Shown here one piece after another: positions 1-12,166 of a stretch of 64,000 nt of DNA. Made by a program: the position numbers and the translations under genes. Under the pieces are notes generated by a model. The model worked only from the letters and a program-made list of their open reading frames with translations. It had not been told where the DNA came from and did not search any database. The stretch is from Siphonodentalium dalli (taxonomy: Eukaryota > Mollusca > Scaphopoda > Gadilida > Siphonodentaliidae), in NCBI GenBank assembly GCA_032622095.1, contig CP136066.1, positions 49,824,911 to 49,888,910 on the forward strand, given 5' to 3'. How positions within the stretch are numbered: position 1 is the stretch's first letter; every line of letters starts with the position of its first letter.

Positions 1-292
1 GTTCAAAGTTCAAATTAAAATGTTTATTTCTCAAATAAATCATGTTATATGATATTATGCAAACATAATACATAATTATACAATACAATACATGGTATGC
101 AATAGTGAAAAGGGGCTATTCAATATTTATATTATAGGGCATCACAATTGAAGTACATTGCAGTACATATTGGTCCTTCGGTGTTTGTTGGACAATATTA
201 TTCACATTTACAACATCAATGTTAATATTATCCTGGTCCCACCAGAGATATGGTAGTCCCGATCCGATTATAATTCTATGGATATATGACAG

Positions 293-637
293 TCATGGGT
301 GCTTGTATTCACCATTTCTATACCATTTTTCTACTATGGTCGCGAAGGCTTCAATCCCATCTATCTTTAATGTGACTGATATATTATTGTGATGTGCGCA
401 GTCACCTGTTAATACAACAACTGGGTTTACAAGTGACTGTCCAAGTTCACACCTTACATGTTTACAAACAGTATGACATTGAGTATTTTTACTTTTACAT
501 GAACATATATCTGTTTTAACAGGTGATACATGTACCTGTGTTCCTTCATGTCTTAGAGTGCATGCCCGATTCATATGTTTTCGAATGGTCGAAATCAGAA
601 CTACTCGTAACTGATAAACTGTGGGTGAACATATCAT
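293..637 (-). CDS. Unrecognised cysteine-rich open frame, doubtful
   Basis: A 114-codon open frame begins with ATG on the minus strand. The translation has eight cysteines in its middle third (a CSC motif, then C-x4-C-x3-C-x4-C) and ends in an orderly stretch resembling IDGIEAFATIVEKWYRNGEY. I do not recognise a family. It could be an exon fragment of a gene beyond the left edge, an old transposon domain, or chance. No splice borders or neighbours help to decide. It is listed because its composition looks more protein-like than most open frames in this window. No function is proposed. Confidence 0.2.
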   Translation of the reverse strand: MICSPTVYQLRVVLISTIRKHMNRACTLRHEGTQVHVSPVKTDICSCKSKNTQCHTVCKHVRCELGQSLVNPVVVLTGDCAHHNNISVTLKIDGIEAFATIVEKWYRNGEYKHP

Positions 638-1829
638 GTGCTCGCTTGCAAACTTTTTTCATATTAAATTCCAGAAGGCAGGAAACAAGTTTGATCCTCT
701 ACAAACTTCAAAGTTGCATAAGTATTCGCTGTCACTATACGATTCAAGTTTCATCAAAACTATGATCATAATAGAAGAACTATGATGTATGTTTCAGTTG
801 CGATTAATACCAATTTCTACCATTCTAAAACATATGAATCAAAATGCCTACCGGGAAATCATATTGTCATACGAGAACTTGGCTAATGCAATGGTAAATT
901 ATCAAATTACAAGCAAAAAATTGGTGTTGACCCGAGAAAAATACCATTGGACTGACCGTTATTAGTTACGGTATTGATTTTATTTTAATTAAACGGCGTT
1001 GAGCCGTGAACAATACAACAGTCTAATATTAACTGGTTAACTGGTTTGTCAGTTACTTAAACGGTTTTGTATCGTGGAACATGCTACAGCCTGACGATGC
1101 AAGGTTGGCAGCGATGTTACGCGTTGTGGCACCATTACAACGATTGACATTTTTCTAACAGTGTAGTGTAATCATATTTTTCCTTAGCTATAAAAGTAAA
1201 CAGACACTCATGGATGCATACATAGCTCAAACATATTAGCGTTTTATAGATATATAAAAACGAACTTCGGTGGACCGAAATATATATCCTTAGATGACAA
1301 CAGCGCCTATTGTCCCTCCTAGGTTTCGGAACTAGAAACTATAAATTGCCAGTGGATAGGACCTATCAAAATGTGCACCCATCCCCATTGGACTTTGATT
1401 TTTCCCAAATATACATCAGTATAAATGTATCAGTAGTCCTATGGTCAATAGCCATGGGGTGGACAAGAATGGTCTGGCCCAGTATGAGAACAGTTTTAGA
1501 TCTGAACCTGACAATTGCAATATCCTAACGTCTGGTTGTCTAACGCCATGCAGACAAATTCACACCCAATAATGTATTAATCGCCATCAGTTAGAACATA
1601 TGCGTGCCAAGGGTTTCTGTTGAATTACGCTGACACTTGAACCATTGGATTTGCTCACGGGGTACATTTGACCCAACACGAAGGCCAATCGGCCACGTCA
1701 CTGGACCTTTTGTGAATGACACATATTTTCCCTTTCTCTGACAAAAGACAACAAGAGCACGCCGTCGGGTGTGGCATAATATGCCCGTTTCTGGTGTATA
1801 GTGGGGCACGTAGACATAACCAATATTTG
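638..1829. other. Intergenic, no gene seen
   Basis: AT-rich sequence with only short open frames overlapping on both strands. I see no domain, splice-bounded exon or tandem repeat in it. Confidence 0.5.
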
Positions 1830-2130
1830 AACTTGATATGTATACCTAATTTGGTTCAGTTCACTATATTCAATCTATAGTTATCATCTGGAAACCGCAT
1901 ATCAGGTAAAATCTAAGTCGAAAAAGGAGCATAACTCAGTCAAAATCATATTCGAACCTGATCTGTATTGTTGTGTGGTAAACTAACATATTTGGTTCAG
2001 TTTACTCGATTCAATCTAAAGTTATCATCCGGAAATCAAAAGCGGACGGACATACAACGGGTGGACGACGCACGGACGTACGTACAACCCATTTACATAA
2101 TACGACCGTTTTTTTCAAACGGGCGTATAA
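1830..2130 (+). repeat. Interspersed repeat with 3' hairpin (family A), partial copy
   Basis: Degenerate repeated phrases (TTTGGTTCAGTT, AAAGTTATCATCCGGAAA, AAGTCGAAAAAGG) are followed by a GGACGG-rich stretch. The end is the stem-loop CCGTTT-TTTTC-AAACGG at 2106-2122, followed by GCGTATAA. The same series ends the longer copy at 56115-57007. This copy is shorter and looks 5'-truncated. It is noncoding, and the mobilisation mechanism is not visible. Confidence 0.7.
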
Positions 2131-3050
2131 AACGCTCGTTAGTAATTACTGCTAATGGACAATTACCACGAACGCTCTTCATCATCAATGATCCGCCTGA
2201 CCAAACTTCATAATGTGGTAAAACCGAAAGTTGATATCTGGTCACCAAAACCGTCTCGAATCGGCTAATAATTTCGATGTCATTATTAAATTTTAAACAA
2301 TTGCATGAGAGTCGTGTGTGATTCTGCGTACGCAGCCTCAAAAATGAAAATAGAGGCAGCTAGATTTCAGCCTCGTCACCACACATCCATAAGTATATAT
2401 ATATATCGATTGACATGTGTCGCTATCATAGGCCCAGCAGGATGAGGAGTTTTGATGTTTATTTGCAAACTTGAATGAAGCACCCAGTGTGATCAACACA
2501 AAGGGCGTTTACCACCCAATGCATACCTATTGTAATGGAATTCCGCACATCAAGCCTATGAGAATGGTGTAATTTTGTGGTTTCTCGCACGCCGTTATCT
2601 ATTAGAAGTGGAGAGGTGATTTAAAATTAGTCTTTAGTTCCTCAAACGACGTTCTATTTAACTTAACTTTCTATGGAAAAGACCGGCCGGCTCATCGACG
2701 CTCCCTGTGTATACATGGACAACGGCGATTAGAAGTTTTGAAATATGTCTGGAAAATGGAACCACGCCTGGTCAGGTGGCCAGCTAATGTGGTATGATAC
2801 GGTTGCGTCCTGCTGAATTGCTAGAATTTTGTTAAGGCAAACTGATGTTGTTAACAAACAGTACCGTTATAATTTTTTAGTTTGTCTTTTTCGCGGTGTT
2901 CAGATAATCTGAACATATCCAGGAAAGGCCATTATGGGTATCAAACAATAAAAATATATTTATTGCGAAATATTTTTTATACTAGTTGTATTAGTTGTTG
3001 AAAATCGACTATAATCAAGATGGTTATTCACGTCGATTTAGAAACATATA
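2131..3050. other. Intergenic, no gene seen
   Basis: Nothing recognisable apart from a short (TA)n run near 2395. The open frames are short and overlap on both strands. Confidence 0.45.
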
Positions 3051-3051
3051 T

Positions 3052-3225
3052 AGACTAAAACCTCTGAAAGTGTTGAGTATATAATCACATGTTCACTATA
3101 CAAAACAAACAGCGTCTGGTGATGCGCTTATATTTCACGCATTGTAAGGCGCTACATACATCGACTAAAACCTCTGAAAGAAACTGAGGTGTTGAGTATA
3201 TAATCACATTTTCACTACACAAAGG
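3052..3225. repeat. Imperfect direct repeat of about 60 bp
   Basis: The phrase GACTAAAACCTCTGAAAG, then GTTGAGTATATAATCACAT, occurs near 3055 and again near 3163, about 108 bp apart. The second unit carries a short insertion (AAACTGAG). It is noncoding. Confidence 0.6.
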
Positions 3226-3254
3226 CCTAATTTATACTAGAAATTACGATTGGG

Positions 3255-3440
3255 GTCCATTCTTTCGACGAACCGTCGTGCACGGAGTGTAATATATGAT
3301 AATCACCGCAGGAAACATAGGCTTGTGCGAACCTTATTTAGTGGTAATACCAGGGAATCTATAAACTGATTTTGATCAAAACAAAAGTTAAAAGCCACAG
3401 CTACCCTCATGTGAGTGTTTCAGTTGTGGTTCGTTAATTG
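3255..3440 (+). repeat. Interspersed repeat, inverted partner at 26.58-26.79 kb
   Basis: This stretch (CCATTCTTTCGACGAACCGT through CTCATGTGAGTG) matches the reverse complement of about 26582-26785, including the order of internal landmarks such as the ATAATCA block and GGGAAT. Divergence is considerable. It is a dispersed noncoding repeat of unknown class. Confidence 0.55.
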
Positions 3441-4041
3441 CGCTAGCTTATGGTCATATTATTTCATCGATTGTGTACCATGCACACTAACACTTATTAT
3501 AACACAGCTGGTATAACTGTGCAAAGGCAGGTCCAAAGTCAGGAGAAATAGAAATAAAGTACAACTCATTCAACTGAGAACAACTATTATTATCCGGCGG
3601 GAGGTAAACAGTTCAACGGAAACATAATTATGACCAGACTATTTTGAAAGTTCAGTAATGAAATATCAGACCATTGTGTCGGTGGTATTGCTCGAAGCAG
3701 TTCACTGTTTGATGTCTTCGGCAGTTGTATTATGGATCATAATGTCACAATTATTGTAGTTGCTAGAACTGAATGTTGACCGATAATGTGTACCTGTGAT
3801 TACCATTTATATCTTTGAAACATTGTTCATTTCCAAATTTTCAAACGCAATATACATTTTCTTGGTTTGGATGTCTTGAGACACTTGCAGAAGGGGTATT
3901 TTGACTTGAACGCGTCGATATCTGTTCTTCAGCATTGGCTACATGAGTATCAATACATGAAGATAATGCTGCTGACACGTCCCATCGAACAGTAACTGAT
4001 GAATGATTGTGGATTTCGATGCAATGAAACTGTAGCAATGT

Positions 4042-4960
4042 CAGGGTTGGCGCTGGACGAAAATGTTCTCTTGCCAGAATTTTTGGAAATTATTTTTTGC
4101 CAAATTAAAAAATTATTTGGCAAATTTAATTGCGCGTGTAATTGGGGAAATTATCATGTTTTTATCTTTATTAAAAACTAACTACAGACACAGGTAAAAT
4201 GAGCTGCTAGAAAAGCAAGTTAGTATTATTAATAAATATCAAAGTAGCAATATATATGTAAGCGACACATGCCTGGAAACTACATTTAATGTTGCTACAC
4301 AGTCATCAAGCATACATATTATTTCGAGTTGTATTACTGCTAAAATCAATGAGCCATAAATTAATCCGTCATCATTCACAATCGGCTAGCTGATTAACAT
4401 ATTAACCTGATTAATTCGCTGGTAATATAACGCTGACATCATAGATATGGGTTATATAATGTCGCCATTAATGTGCATTGTTACAATGACTACATGCGTC
4501 CATAATCCAAACGGAGAAAGGGAGGATTTAACTGTCAAAACAAATTAATAATTACCTTTTGCGGTATCTGCAGTGAGATCATGTTACAAAGTACTTACAA
4601 CAGCCTCAATGAAAAATTTCCAGAACATCGCTCTTTTACGACTCACATTTTAACCACGGTCGTTTAGCTGTTTGATGAATGTTTGATTATGAGAGAAAGA
4701 TGGGATTACCATTTTGTGAAAACTAAAGAATACATATAACTGTCGACATACATGTAAATTGAAACATTTCTTGTTTTGGTTTCCCATTGTATTGTCTGTA
4801 ATTCGGCACACGTAACGAATAACCCACACGTTCGATGATGGTTTATGACTAGATAGTTAACATCACATAATTAAATCCCATTTGCCAAATGAAAATATGT
4901 TTGGCCAAATGAAAATGTTTTTGCCGTTGGCAAATTTGGCAAGTGGCAGCGCAAACCCTG
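4042..4960. mobile_element. Non-autonomous hAT-like element with 8 bp TSD
   Basis: The left end reads CAGGGTTGGCGCTGG. The right end, reverse-complemented, reads CAGGGTTTGCGCTGCC. Subterminal regions on both sides carry TTGCCAAAT and TTTGGCAAA motifs in inverted arrangement. The flanks are AGCAATGT (4034-4041) and GGCAATGT (4961-4968), matching at 7 of 8 positions. A CAGGG terminus with an 8 bp target duplication is characteristic of the hAT superfamily. The 919 bp interior has no transposase frame, so it would need an enzyme in trans. Confidence 0.75.
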
Positions 4961-4968
4961 GGCAATGT

Positions 4969-6530
4969 GCCTGGCTTCAAAGTCTTCTGCGCTCAAAACA
5001 GTTATTGTCGTTACTCTGATGCAATGGTTTGTGTAAGGTTTAAGAAGACCCGACTGTTCGAGAACATTGCCATCATTATGCCCAAATAATTCACAAACAT
5101 TGGCTCGTTTCTACACGGGGTCATCGTCAACAAACGAATCTTTCGAATGTCGGAAGAACGCTGCGCGTTCTGTGTTTCGTTTACTCGAATATTTCTCGAA
5201 AGAAGCAACTGGACATGTTGATTTACCAGTGGCATATCACTCATACAACGAGCTGTAAACTAGGCGACAATTTACAGCTCTGAGCTGTACAATTTCAACT
5301 GTTAGCACACAGATTCCATCCATTACCAATTTACAGCTCCGAGCAGTGTTTTCACGGACAAAGCTATATAGCTGTCACCACTAATCAACATGGATTGCGA
5401 CTATCTGTACATGAATGCCGGGGTCGGAATATCCTGTTTACGGCATCAATTACATCCGTTATATGCTATTATACAGGCACGCTGTTGGATTTAAATTCCA
5501 TCACATCGTTAAGAATTCAGATATAGTTTTAAACAGCCTGTTGATACGGTACCAGTTTCTCATTTTCGCGCTTTGTTTTGTTCTCGAACATATTTGATCA
5601 GCACTTCTCCTGTGTGTTGTGTGGCGATCTTCACAGAATTACCATAGGTAAGTACGCTATATTGTTCCATTCCCGGTATGATTTGATATTTGATTGGCAA
5701 TAATGTCTCACCCTACCCAACATTTGTTAAAAGTTTCCAACGGTTGTAAATTTGGAAAACAGTGCAAATGATAATTTTTTAACCATATTCTGTCACATAT
5801 ATGTTGAAATTGTTCTCATTGTTTGAGAAATTAGTGGGGAAAATGTTGTTTTTAGACAACAGCATATATTTTTCAGTTTGACATAATATTAGGTAAGATA
5901 TTTCTAACACTTCGGCAGTTCGAGGTACATGGGAGTTCGGTCTGGTTCAATGACAGGGGTATCACTAAGTGGTGTATAGCTTAGTCATACAGCATTACGA
6001 TATAATAGCAACCCCCAACGGATATTATAGCCCCTGCGTCGGTGGAATACTGGTGCCATCCCTGTTCCGATGTCTAACTCACCCCCGCGACGGAACCCCT
6101 CTATTCACGTTCATATATATGTGTTACACGTTGAATAACAATGATCGGACATAATTATTGCGATATGAAAATCTATTCCGGTGGATATGTTCAGTAGGAA
6201 GTCCCTCATGTGTGTGGGGAACACCTCAAAATATTGCCAAGTATCATTAAGAAAGAAAGAAATAACAAAAAAATAATAAGTAGATGCTCAGCGTGATTAT
6301 GGTTAAAAATGCCAATGTATACATAATATGATCAAAGAGATAGGAATTGTTTTAAAAGTGAGTTTTTGTCTAGTGCATGCAGATCACAATGCATCCGTTT
6401 AAATTCTAACTATAACTACATGTAATCCTCGTCCACATCCGTCACGAATGGAACGCGGAAATGAAAAGGTTCGTGAATTTTGAGATGCAAACGTCTTGAA
6501 TATTAACCAATAACCACTTATAACCACTTC
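4969..6530. other. Intergenic, no gene seen
   Basis: Open frames here overlap on opposite strands and show no domain. A short phrase, CAATTTACAGCTCYGAGC, occurs twice near 5268 and 5330. Nothing else stands out. Confidence 0.45.
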
Positions 6531-6534
6531 TACA

Positions 6535-6811
6535 TTGGTCTCAAATGTGTATAAGTCCATCTTCCATGAGAAGGTAATTCAATTACGTACTATCATGTCT
6601 CATTTGAAGCGCATTGATTCATGTGCACTGATTGACCCAACCAGCCAACGCGGCAACAGGCCAACTGCGACATTGTTTGGTTCAGTGAGAATACATTGTT
6701 GTATAATCTTGGAAGACTGTTGTGTTGTTTCTTACAATCAAGTTACATGTACTCTGGTACAACACCATAATATGATTTTAAAGTCGAGAATCTTAGAAAA
6801 AGTGCAGGCAG
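6535..6811 (+). CDS. Possible PAN/apple-like exon of WSC gene copy 1
   Basis: The frame reads IHCCIILEDCCVVSYNQVTC in its second half. This resembles the PAN/apple pattern of clustered cysteines, then SYN, then cysteine, and it aligns loosely with the copy 2 exon (IHYCAMYC...RRFSYN...C). It ends at a strong donor, G|GTAAGT, in phase 1. Joining it to the phase-1 WSC exon at 11070 gives an uninterrupted frame with a GAA junction codon. There is no signal peptide or upstream ATG in frame, and the 5' border is unknown, so it may be a relic. An acceptor-like TTTCTTTCAG ends near 6882, giving an alternative last exon with a stop at about 6982. Confidence 0.35.
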
Positions 6812-6982
6812 GTAAGTTGTCACCTCATAATTAGGAGGAAATTCAATGAGTCACTAATATATTAAATTATTCTTTCTTTCAGGAGCTACACTGAGCTTGC
6901 ACAGGTTAGCATCAACCGAGTATCTGCGAAACAACATCGGACACAACATACGGATGGTACAATCTTCTCAAGTTGATGTGTA

Positions 6983-8110
6983 ATAACCGAAGTACCAGTA
7001 CCGGTACCAGGCCTAGGGTGTGTGTGCGAGAGTGTGACTGAAGAACATATTCCTTGATTGGTTCAATGAAATCTGGTATCTACAATTATGGTATATTACA
7101 TGTAGTACCATCTCAAACATATTCTAGTGAATTATGGACTGTTCCGGTCTTGCTGGTGTCAGCTGGTTCCAATAAATCGAGAATGTTCAATAGGAACTGG
7201 CACAGAAATGCACTGAATATAATGTTACAAGATTTGTGGAAATTTAAGTGACTGAGATATTCTGATACACGAGAAAGTTCCAAGATTCGAATATAAGACT
7301 CAGCGACGACAACCAGCTTTCCTATAAGCATGCGATGGCAACTGATGCACTGTCTGATATATAAAGTTGACAGTTGCCGGACGGTGGTGTTTAATTTAGT
7401 TGTTCAATGATATTTCGGATGTTCTTTCAATGAATTGGATTTTCGTGAAGAAATACTGTTGCCAATACATTGGCTGACCAACCGGACATGGAAATTTCTG
7501 GATATGTATACTGTTATGGAGAAATCAAGTACATGGATAGAGGAATATGTTGACTGTTGTGTCACTGATTCATCAGTTTATCAGGTTCATTAAATGTTAT
7601 TTGTCTGCATAATATTTACATTTTACTATTAAGCTAAAGATGTTGTCTTTGTATGTTTTTTTCAAAGAGTTTTCTATCCTGGAAACGCGCTAACCTATAT
7701 GCGATAACCGTCTGTGCATTTTATTTAATAGATTCCATTGACACTCTATACTTACTCAAACTATACACACATGTATATTAGCAGTGAAATTGGACTGCAT
7801 GATTTAGCATAGTTGCAGTTAAGCTAAATGTGGACAGAAAGTTATCTCATAAGTTAATGCATTTTCAGGTTAGATAACTCATGCAATACATACAAAGACA
7901 CTTTCAGCTTTACTAAGGTTGTATGAAACCACCCCAGTTGCATATGCATTTCACATAACATATGTGTCTGTCCGGAGTTGAATTTACAATATTGCTAAAT
8001 ATCTTTGAAATTATAAGGAATAGATTTTCTATTTTCAATCATCAGGCCTATATTAATGACCGCAAAAGTCAATACATGAACAGACTAATACTAATAATTT
8101 TACGGTGTGA
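6983..8110. other. Probable intron or intergenic, no gene seen
   Basis: No domain or repeat is recognised. If the 6.5 kb exon belongs to copy 1, this lies in its first intron. Confidence 0.35.
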
Positions 8111-8124
8111 CTGTAACTGATTAA

Positions 8125-8335
8125 TGGGCAGACCGTGAAAATTCACAGTTTTGCTGTATTTTTTTAACGGCATAACCGTTTAATTCTACGGGTCAATTGC
8201 AAAGTCAAGAACGGACAGACCGTGAAAAATTCACGGATTGGCTGTAAATTTTTTAACGGACAGACCGTGAAAAATTCACAGATTGGCTGTAAATATTTTA
8301 ACGGTAAGACCGTGAATAATTCACGGTCCAACCGG
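8125..8335. repeat. Tandem repeat of about 45 bp, hairpin-forming
   Basis: About four degenerate units contain ACCGTGAAAAATTCACGG followed by ATTGGCTGTAAATTTTTTAACGG. Each unit holds an inverted core (CCGTGAA...TTCACGG). The period is a multiple of three, which produces repetitive open frames on both strands that are not evidence of coding. Confidence 0.75.
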
Positions 8336-8888
8336 TCCCCAAATTGCCGGCAAATTCCCGTGAAAATTCCCGGTTCTGTTTTAACAGTGTACATTGTCAC
8401 ACCGCTCCCTTCGTTCGTATTCTCATCACCATGTTAGTTTTTCAGCCTTTCTGACGAAACTGAGCAGACAAATAAAGCGCTGCCCCTCTGAATCCGTAAT
8501 AATTGTGAAATCATCAGGGGTCAATAAACGTAAAGTTTTCTCTACCACGTCAACAAAAATAGAGCATGATTTCAAAAAATGTGTTGCTGGCCAAACCTAT
8601 TGGTATTGGCGAATCAAATACAGTGTTCATGTAAAGATCATTTATATTATAGACACGTATTGCCGCCTTGTTATTTACCCTGCTTGTTCCAACTATCCTG
8701 CACTATCCTGAAAAATCATCGCGTTGTACGCTTTCACAAACCCGGTGAACTCTGGCGTCAGAAGGATATCAAATTTCCGTTGATCTTCCAAATATCGCGA
8801 AATGCCTTGCATGATTACAGCCATACTACAGAAAGGATGTAGAATGTTTAATGCATATTTAGTTGTTTTTTTTAGTTTGTTTGCTTAA

Positions 8889-9532
8889 AGGGGTACTGTA
8901 CACAAAGATAGGAGATTTTTTTTATTTACTCCCATTGAAATAACTTTCAAGTTAGATTGTGTTCGTGTTATATGAGTTTCGTATAAACCTAATTTAGCGA
9001 AGAAAATATTGATCTTGGAAACAAAAATATTACGATTTCAAACTACGCGCCATGTTTTTGACCTTCACCGGAGAACACGCAGGTCGCAGGAAGAACCGGA
9101 AGTTCATTGCTCACAGCTTCGATTGATGCATTCAATCTCTTCCATCGAACAATCTCACTCCCTATAAAATACTTGACGCTTTATGACTCTTGTTTCTTTC
9201 TCCTTTTTTCCGAATCGGTTATAACGGGCCGTCTTTTGCAGGTAACATGTTTTGTTTGCAACTCAATAATGTTCGCGAACGGCCGTCGATAAAAGACACG
9301 CAACATATGCGATTTCAAGAACGGTAACTCGTAATGGCATAATTCTCCATTTTATGACTCCAGCCATAAATGAATTTATATTAAATAATTCAATTTTACT
9401 TTTACGATAGCCTGTTAACCGGAACGTTTTCAGTAGACATCGTCGACTCAAATTAATTATTTTATAATATAATATTCATATTAGATCGCTATTGTCACCG
9501 GGAATTTATTGAAATTGGGGTACAGTACCCCT
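8889..9532. mobile_element. TTAA-flanked MITE (piggyBac/Kolobok type)
   Basis: The termini are perfect inverted repeats: AGGGGTACTGTAC at the left and GTACAGTACCCCT at the right. Both are flanked by TTAA (8885-8888 and 9533-9536). TTAA target duplication is typical of the piggyBac and Kolobok superfamilies. The 644 bp interior has no convincing frame, so the element is non-autonomous. The intact ends suggest it is younger than most repeats here. Confidence 0.85.
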
Positions 9533-9536
9533 TTAA

Positions 9537-10226
9537 TACATTATCCTCAATAAATTCTTCTTCATTTCCAAATGGATGATCAGGTAGCAATTTTGAACAG
9601 TGTGTATCAATTTTTTAGAACGTCAAAAGTAGAAAGCAGAAGACAGATGGGTCTGCAAGTAAACAAAGAATCCCACACCAATTATGGTCGTCTAGTTACA
9701 TGTATGTACGTTAATAATTCTCGAATGGCGCAGTTTTGAGTTGGGAAAGCTCGAAGTTGTGATTGGTGGTTTTACATTTCTGAATTCCAACACATTCTTG
9801 TCATAAAATGATCTAACAGTTTATTGCGTGCGTTTAGTAAAACTCGAACAATAGCTAGATATCAATATTTTATTTGCTTACCATTCATTCTTTCAAATAT
9901 GACAAAAAAACCGAAAGAAATGTGCGGGTTATTTGACTCGAGTTTTCTCAAAGCGGAAAACTTTTATTTTGAATTTGATTGCAAGGGAAATCAGGAACGG
10001 AAAACGGACTCTGAATGTTAACACTTCGCAAGTCGGTTGGGTTATTGTGAAAACAAATGTGCACAAATACCTGGTGATCTCAGTTGAATACGTATTAATG
10101 AATTGACTGCTCCATTTCAGATATCACTATTTTTATGAATATGTCCCATCTATATGCGTTTTTATCGCAAAACTATGTGTATTATTGAGCTAAACTTAGC
10201 ACAAACACTATATGTAAATTTAGCAC
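9537..10226. other. Noncoding, no gene seen
   Basis: AT-rich sequence without a recognised domain or repeat, ending at the CTA microsatellite. Confidence 0.45.
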
Positions 10227-10249
10227 ACTACTACACTACTACACTATTA

Positions 10250-10312
<63 letters not shown>

Positions 10313-10325
10313 ACTACTACTACTA
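10227..10325. repeat. (CTA)n microsatellite
   Basis: A long run of CTA/ACT triplets, essentially pure across about 10250-10311 with imperfect edges. The polytyrosine frame it generates is an artefact of the triplet repeat. Confidence 0.97.
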
Positions 10326-11069
10326 AGCTCTCGGAAATCAGAATCCATCAGTAATGCGCTACAACGGCCACAACAACAAATCCCTTAATAAAACACTAAC
10401 ACGACATTCATTTAGTATACTTATATAGCTTTTTCCTTAATACATTCTATAATGTAAGCGGAATTTATTTTCTAAAAACTGTAAGCAGTTTTGATATAGT
10501 ACATCAGGCGGCAGTATATGTTAGCCCATAATTATATTCATAATTTATCGATTGATTAGTATAAGGCAGCGCACTTAGTAGACATAGCCAGTTATTATTT
10601 TGACCGCTTTGTTGTCATCTACGTCAACAATGTGACGTCAGTTCGTGTTTTTGTGTGTTTCATTGGGATGTGAAACGCATGATCCATTTGGCAGAGGACC
10701 AATCACGTAACAGTATTTAGTGTAACACACGGGCTATTTACATATTACGTATACGCGGACTGGTCATGCCATGCACAATCTTATATAGTTATAGAGATCA
10801 CTGTCTATAAGGACACATGTCAAACAGCTTATATATTTCCGTTAGGTAGGAAAACCATTGCCCGAGTATACAAAGTCCGTAACTCAGTTGTATTTGTCAT
10901 ATTGCTTTCAACATACTTGATCCCAATAATGTGACATGTGTAACAGTTACTAATTTTTAGTTCGAGGCTTGGACATTAGGTGCCACGTTAATGCTCAAAT
11001 GAGATCAAAACATTAATGTATGTACATGCAAGATATATGAGTCTATTATATTTTTGTGTTCAACCCCAG

Positions 11070-11207
11070 AACTACAAGATGCCAAGGGTAGAGGAGAATA
11101 CATGGGGTGTTTCTTAGACGCATGGGACCGGGACCTGTGCGGATTGACTGTCGTCGACAAAGATCAGAACTCACCTGCTTTCTGCATCAACTTCTGCGCG
11201 GCTGAAG
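11070..11207 (+). CDS. WSC domain, first-half exon (gene copy 1)
   Basis: A 138 bp exon lies between acceptor CCCCAG and donor GTGAGC, and both borders are phase 1. It encodes the N-terminal half of a WSC domain: GEYMGCFLDAWDRDLCG, then FCINFCAAEG, with the conserved YxGCF start, the Arg-x-Leu segment and the paired cysteines before Gly-Tyr. WSC domains are small cysteine-rich modules of extracellular or cell-surface proteins, with proposed carbohydrate binding. The exon continues at 12167. The paralogous exon at 25923-26060 has the same length and phases. The identification is firm, but the role of the whole protein is unknown. Confidence 0.9.
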
Positions 11208-11385
11208 GTGAGCATCAATGGGGAAGATATCAATTTGTGATAACATGAATATCAGACTAGTTCGTTGTTGTCATCTAGTTAAACAAATAGCTCAAAACAT
11301 TAATATATGTTTAGTGCCAAACTTAAGTACCAACACGTAGTAAATTATATATACATGCAATGTAACACATATAGAAAAGCAAGAA

Positions 11386-11574
11386 CGGTTGACTGTCATA
11401 TGAATATCTAATGAACAGAGCATGGCTTGGAGTTGACTACACCAATACAGTGCCACGAGGGAGTGAGGTAGTTCCCGACGCGGAGTGGAGGAACTACATC
11501 ATTCCCAATGACATTCAATTGGAATGATCAAATCAAAACCATGCTCTACTCATTAATTAGTTATATGACAGTCA
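11386..11574. mobile_element. Short foldback element in copy 1 intron
   Basis: AGAGCATGG at 11418 faces CCATGCTCT at about 11552. The symmetry extends outward through ACTGTCATAT...TAATGA and its complement, so nearly the whole segment of about 190 bp can fold. It lies in the intron between the WSC exons. The aligned copy 2 intron has a similar ACTGTCATATC phrase near 26286 but not the foldback body. Confidence 0.6.
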
Positions 11575-12166
11575 GCGTCTTTATAGACTTTCATCTGCCT
11601 CCATTTTGAGTTTTCCTGACCTGTTCAATTGAAAAATGCAATGTGACAAGAAGTCCACATTGAGAAGTTCCATAATTATCACTCAGGTCATGAGTATTTT
11701 AAATTAGCATACTTGATGAAGTAATCTAAACACAGAGGAACGTTTAATTATCCATTGGTTTACCATTTAGAAAACAAACACACGAAAACAGAAACGACGC
11801 GAATTTGTCAAATTTATTACAAGAAATTCGATCGACTATGAGACGAAGTATAATATGGTAGCGTTGTTGTGGGAAGTTTTTAATAAATTTATTTATCGCC
11901 GGAATTAAAGCTACATAGCTTTATGTCCCACATTGATGATCTGATAACGTATCGCAAACTTATTTATATATGTTGTATTTGCGATTATTGCAAAAAAATC
12001 CGAAACGGTAATCGTAACTATCGATAGGGGAAAACAACAAGGAATAGAACAAACACAAATTCTAGTTACGTAACATCTCATTAGTAATTATTATATGTGT
12101 TAGTTAATCATGCGAAAGGTGTCAATGTGGGTTAATCAATTCTTATTTCGTATGAATTATTTTCAG

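Noticed and set aside
8164-8437. Repetitive frames on both strands with FFTVCPLK-like units
   Set aside because: Artefact of the 45 bp hairpin-forming tandem repeat.
10154-10354. Polytyrosine frame
   Set aside because: Produced by the (CTA)n microsatellite.
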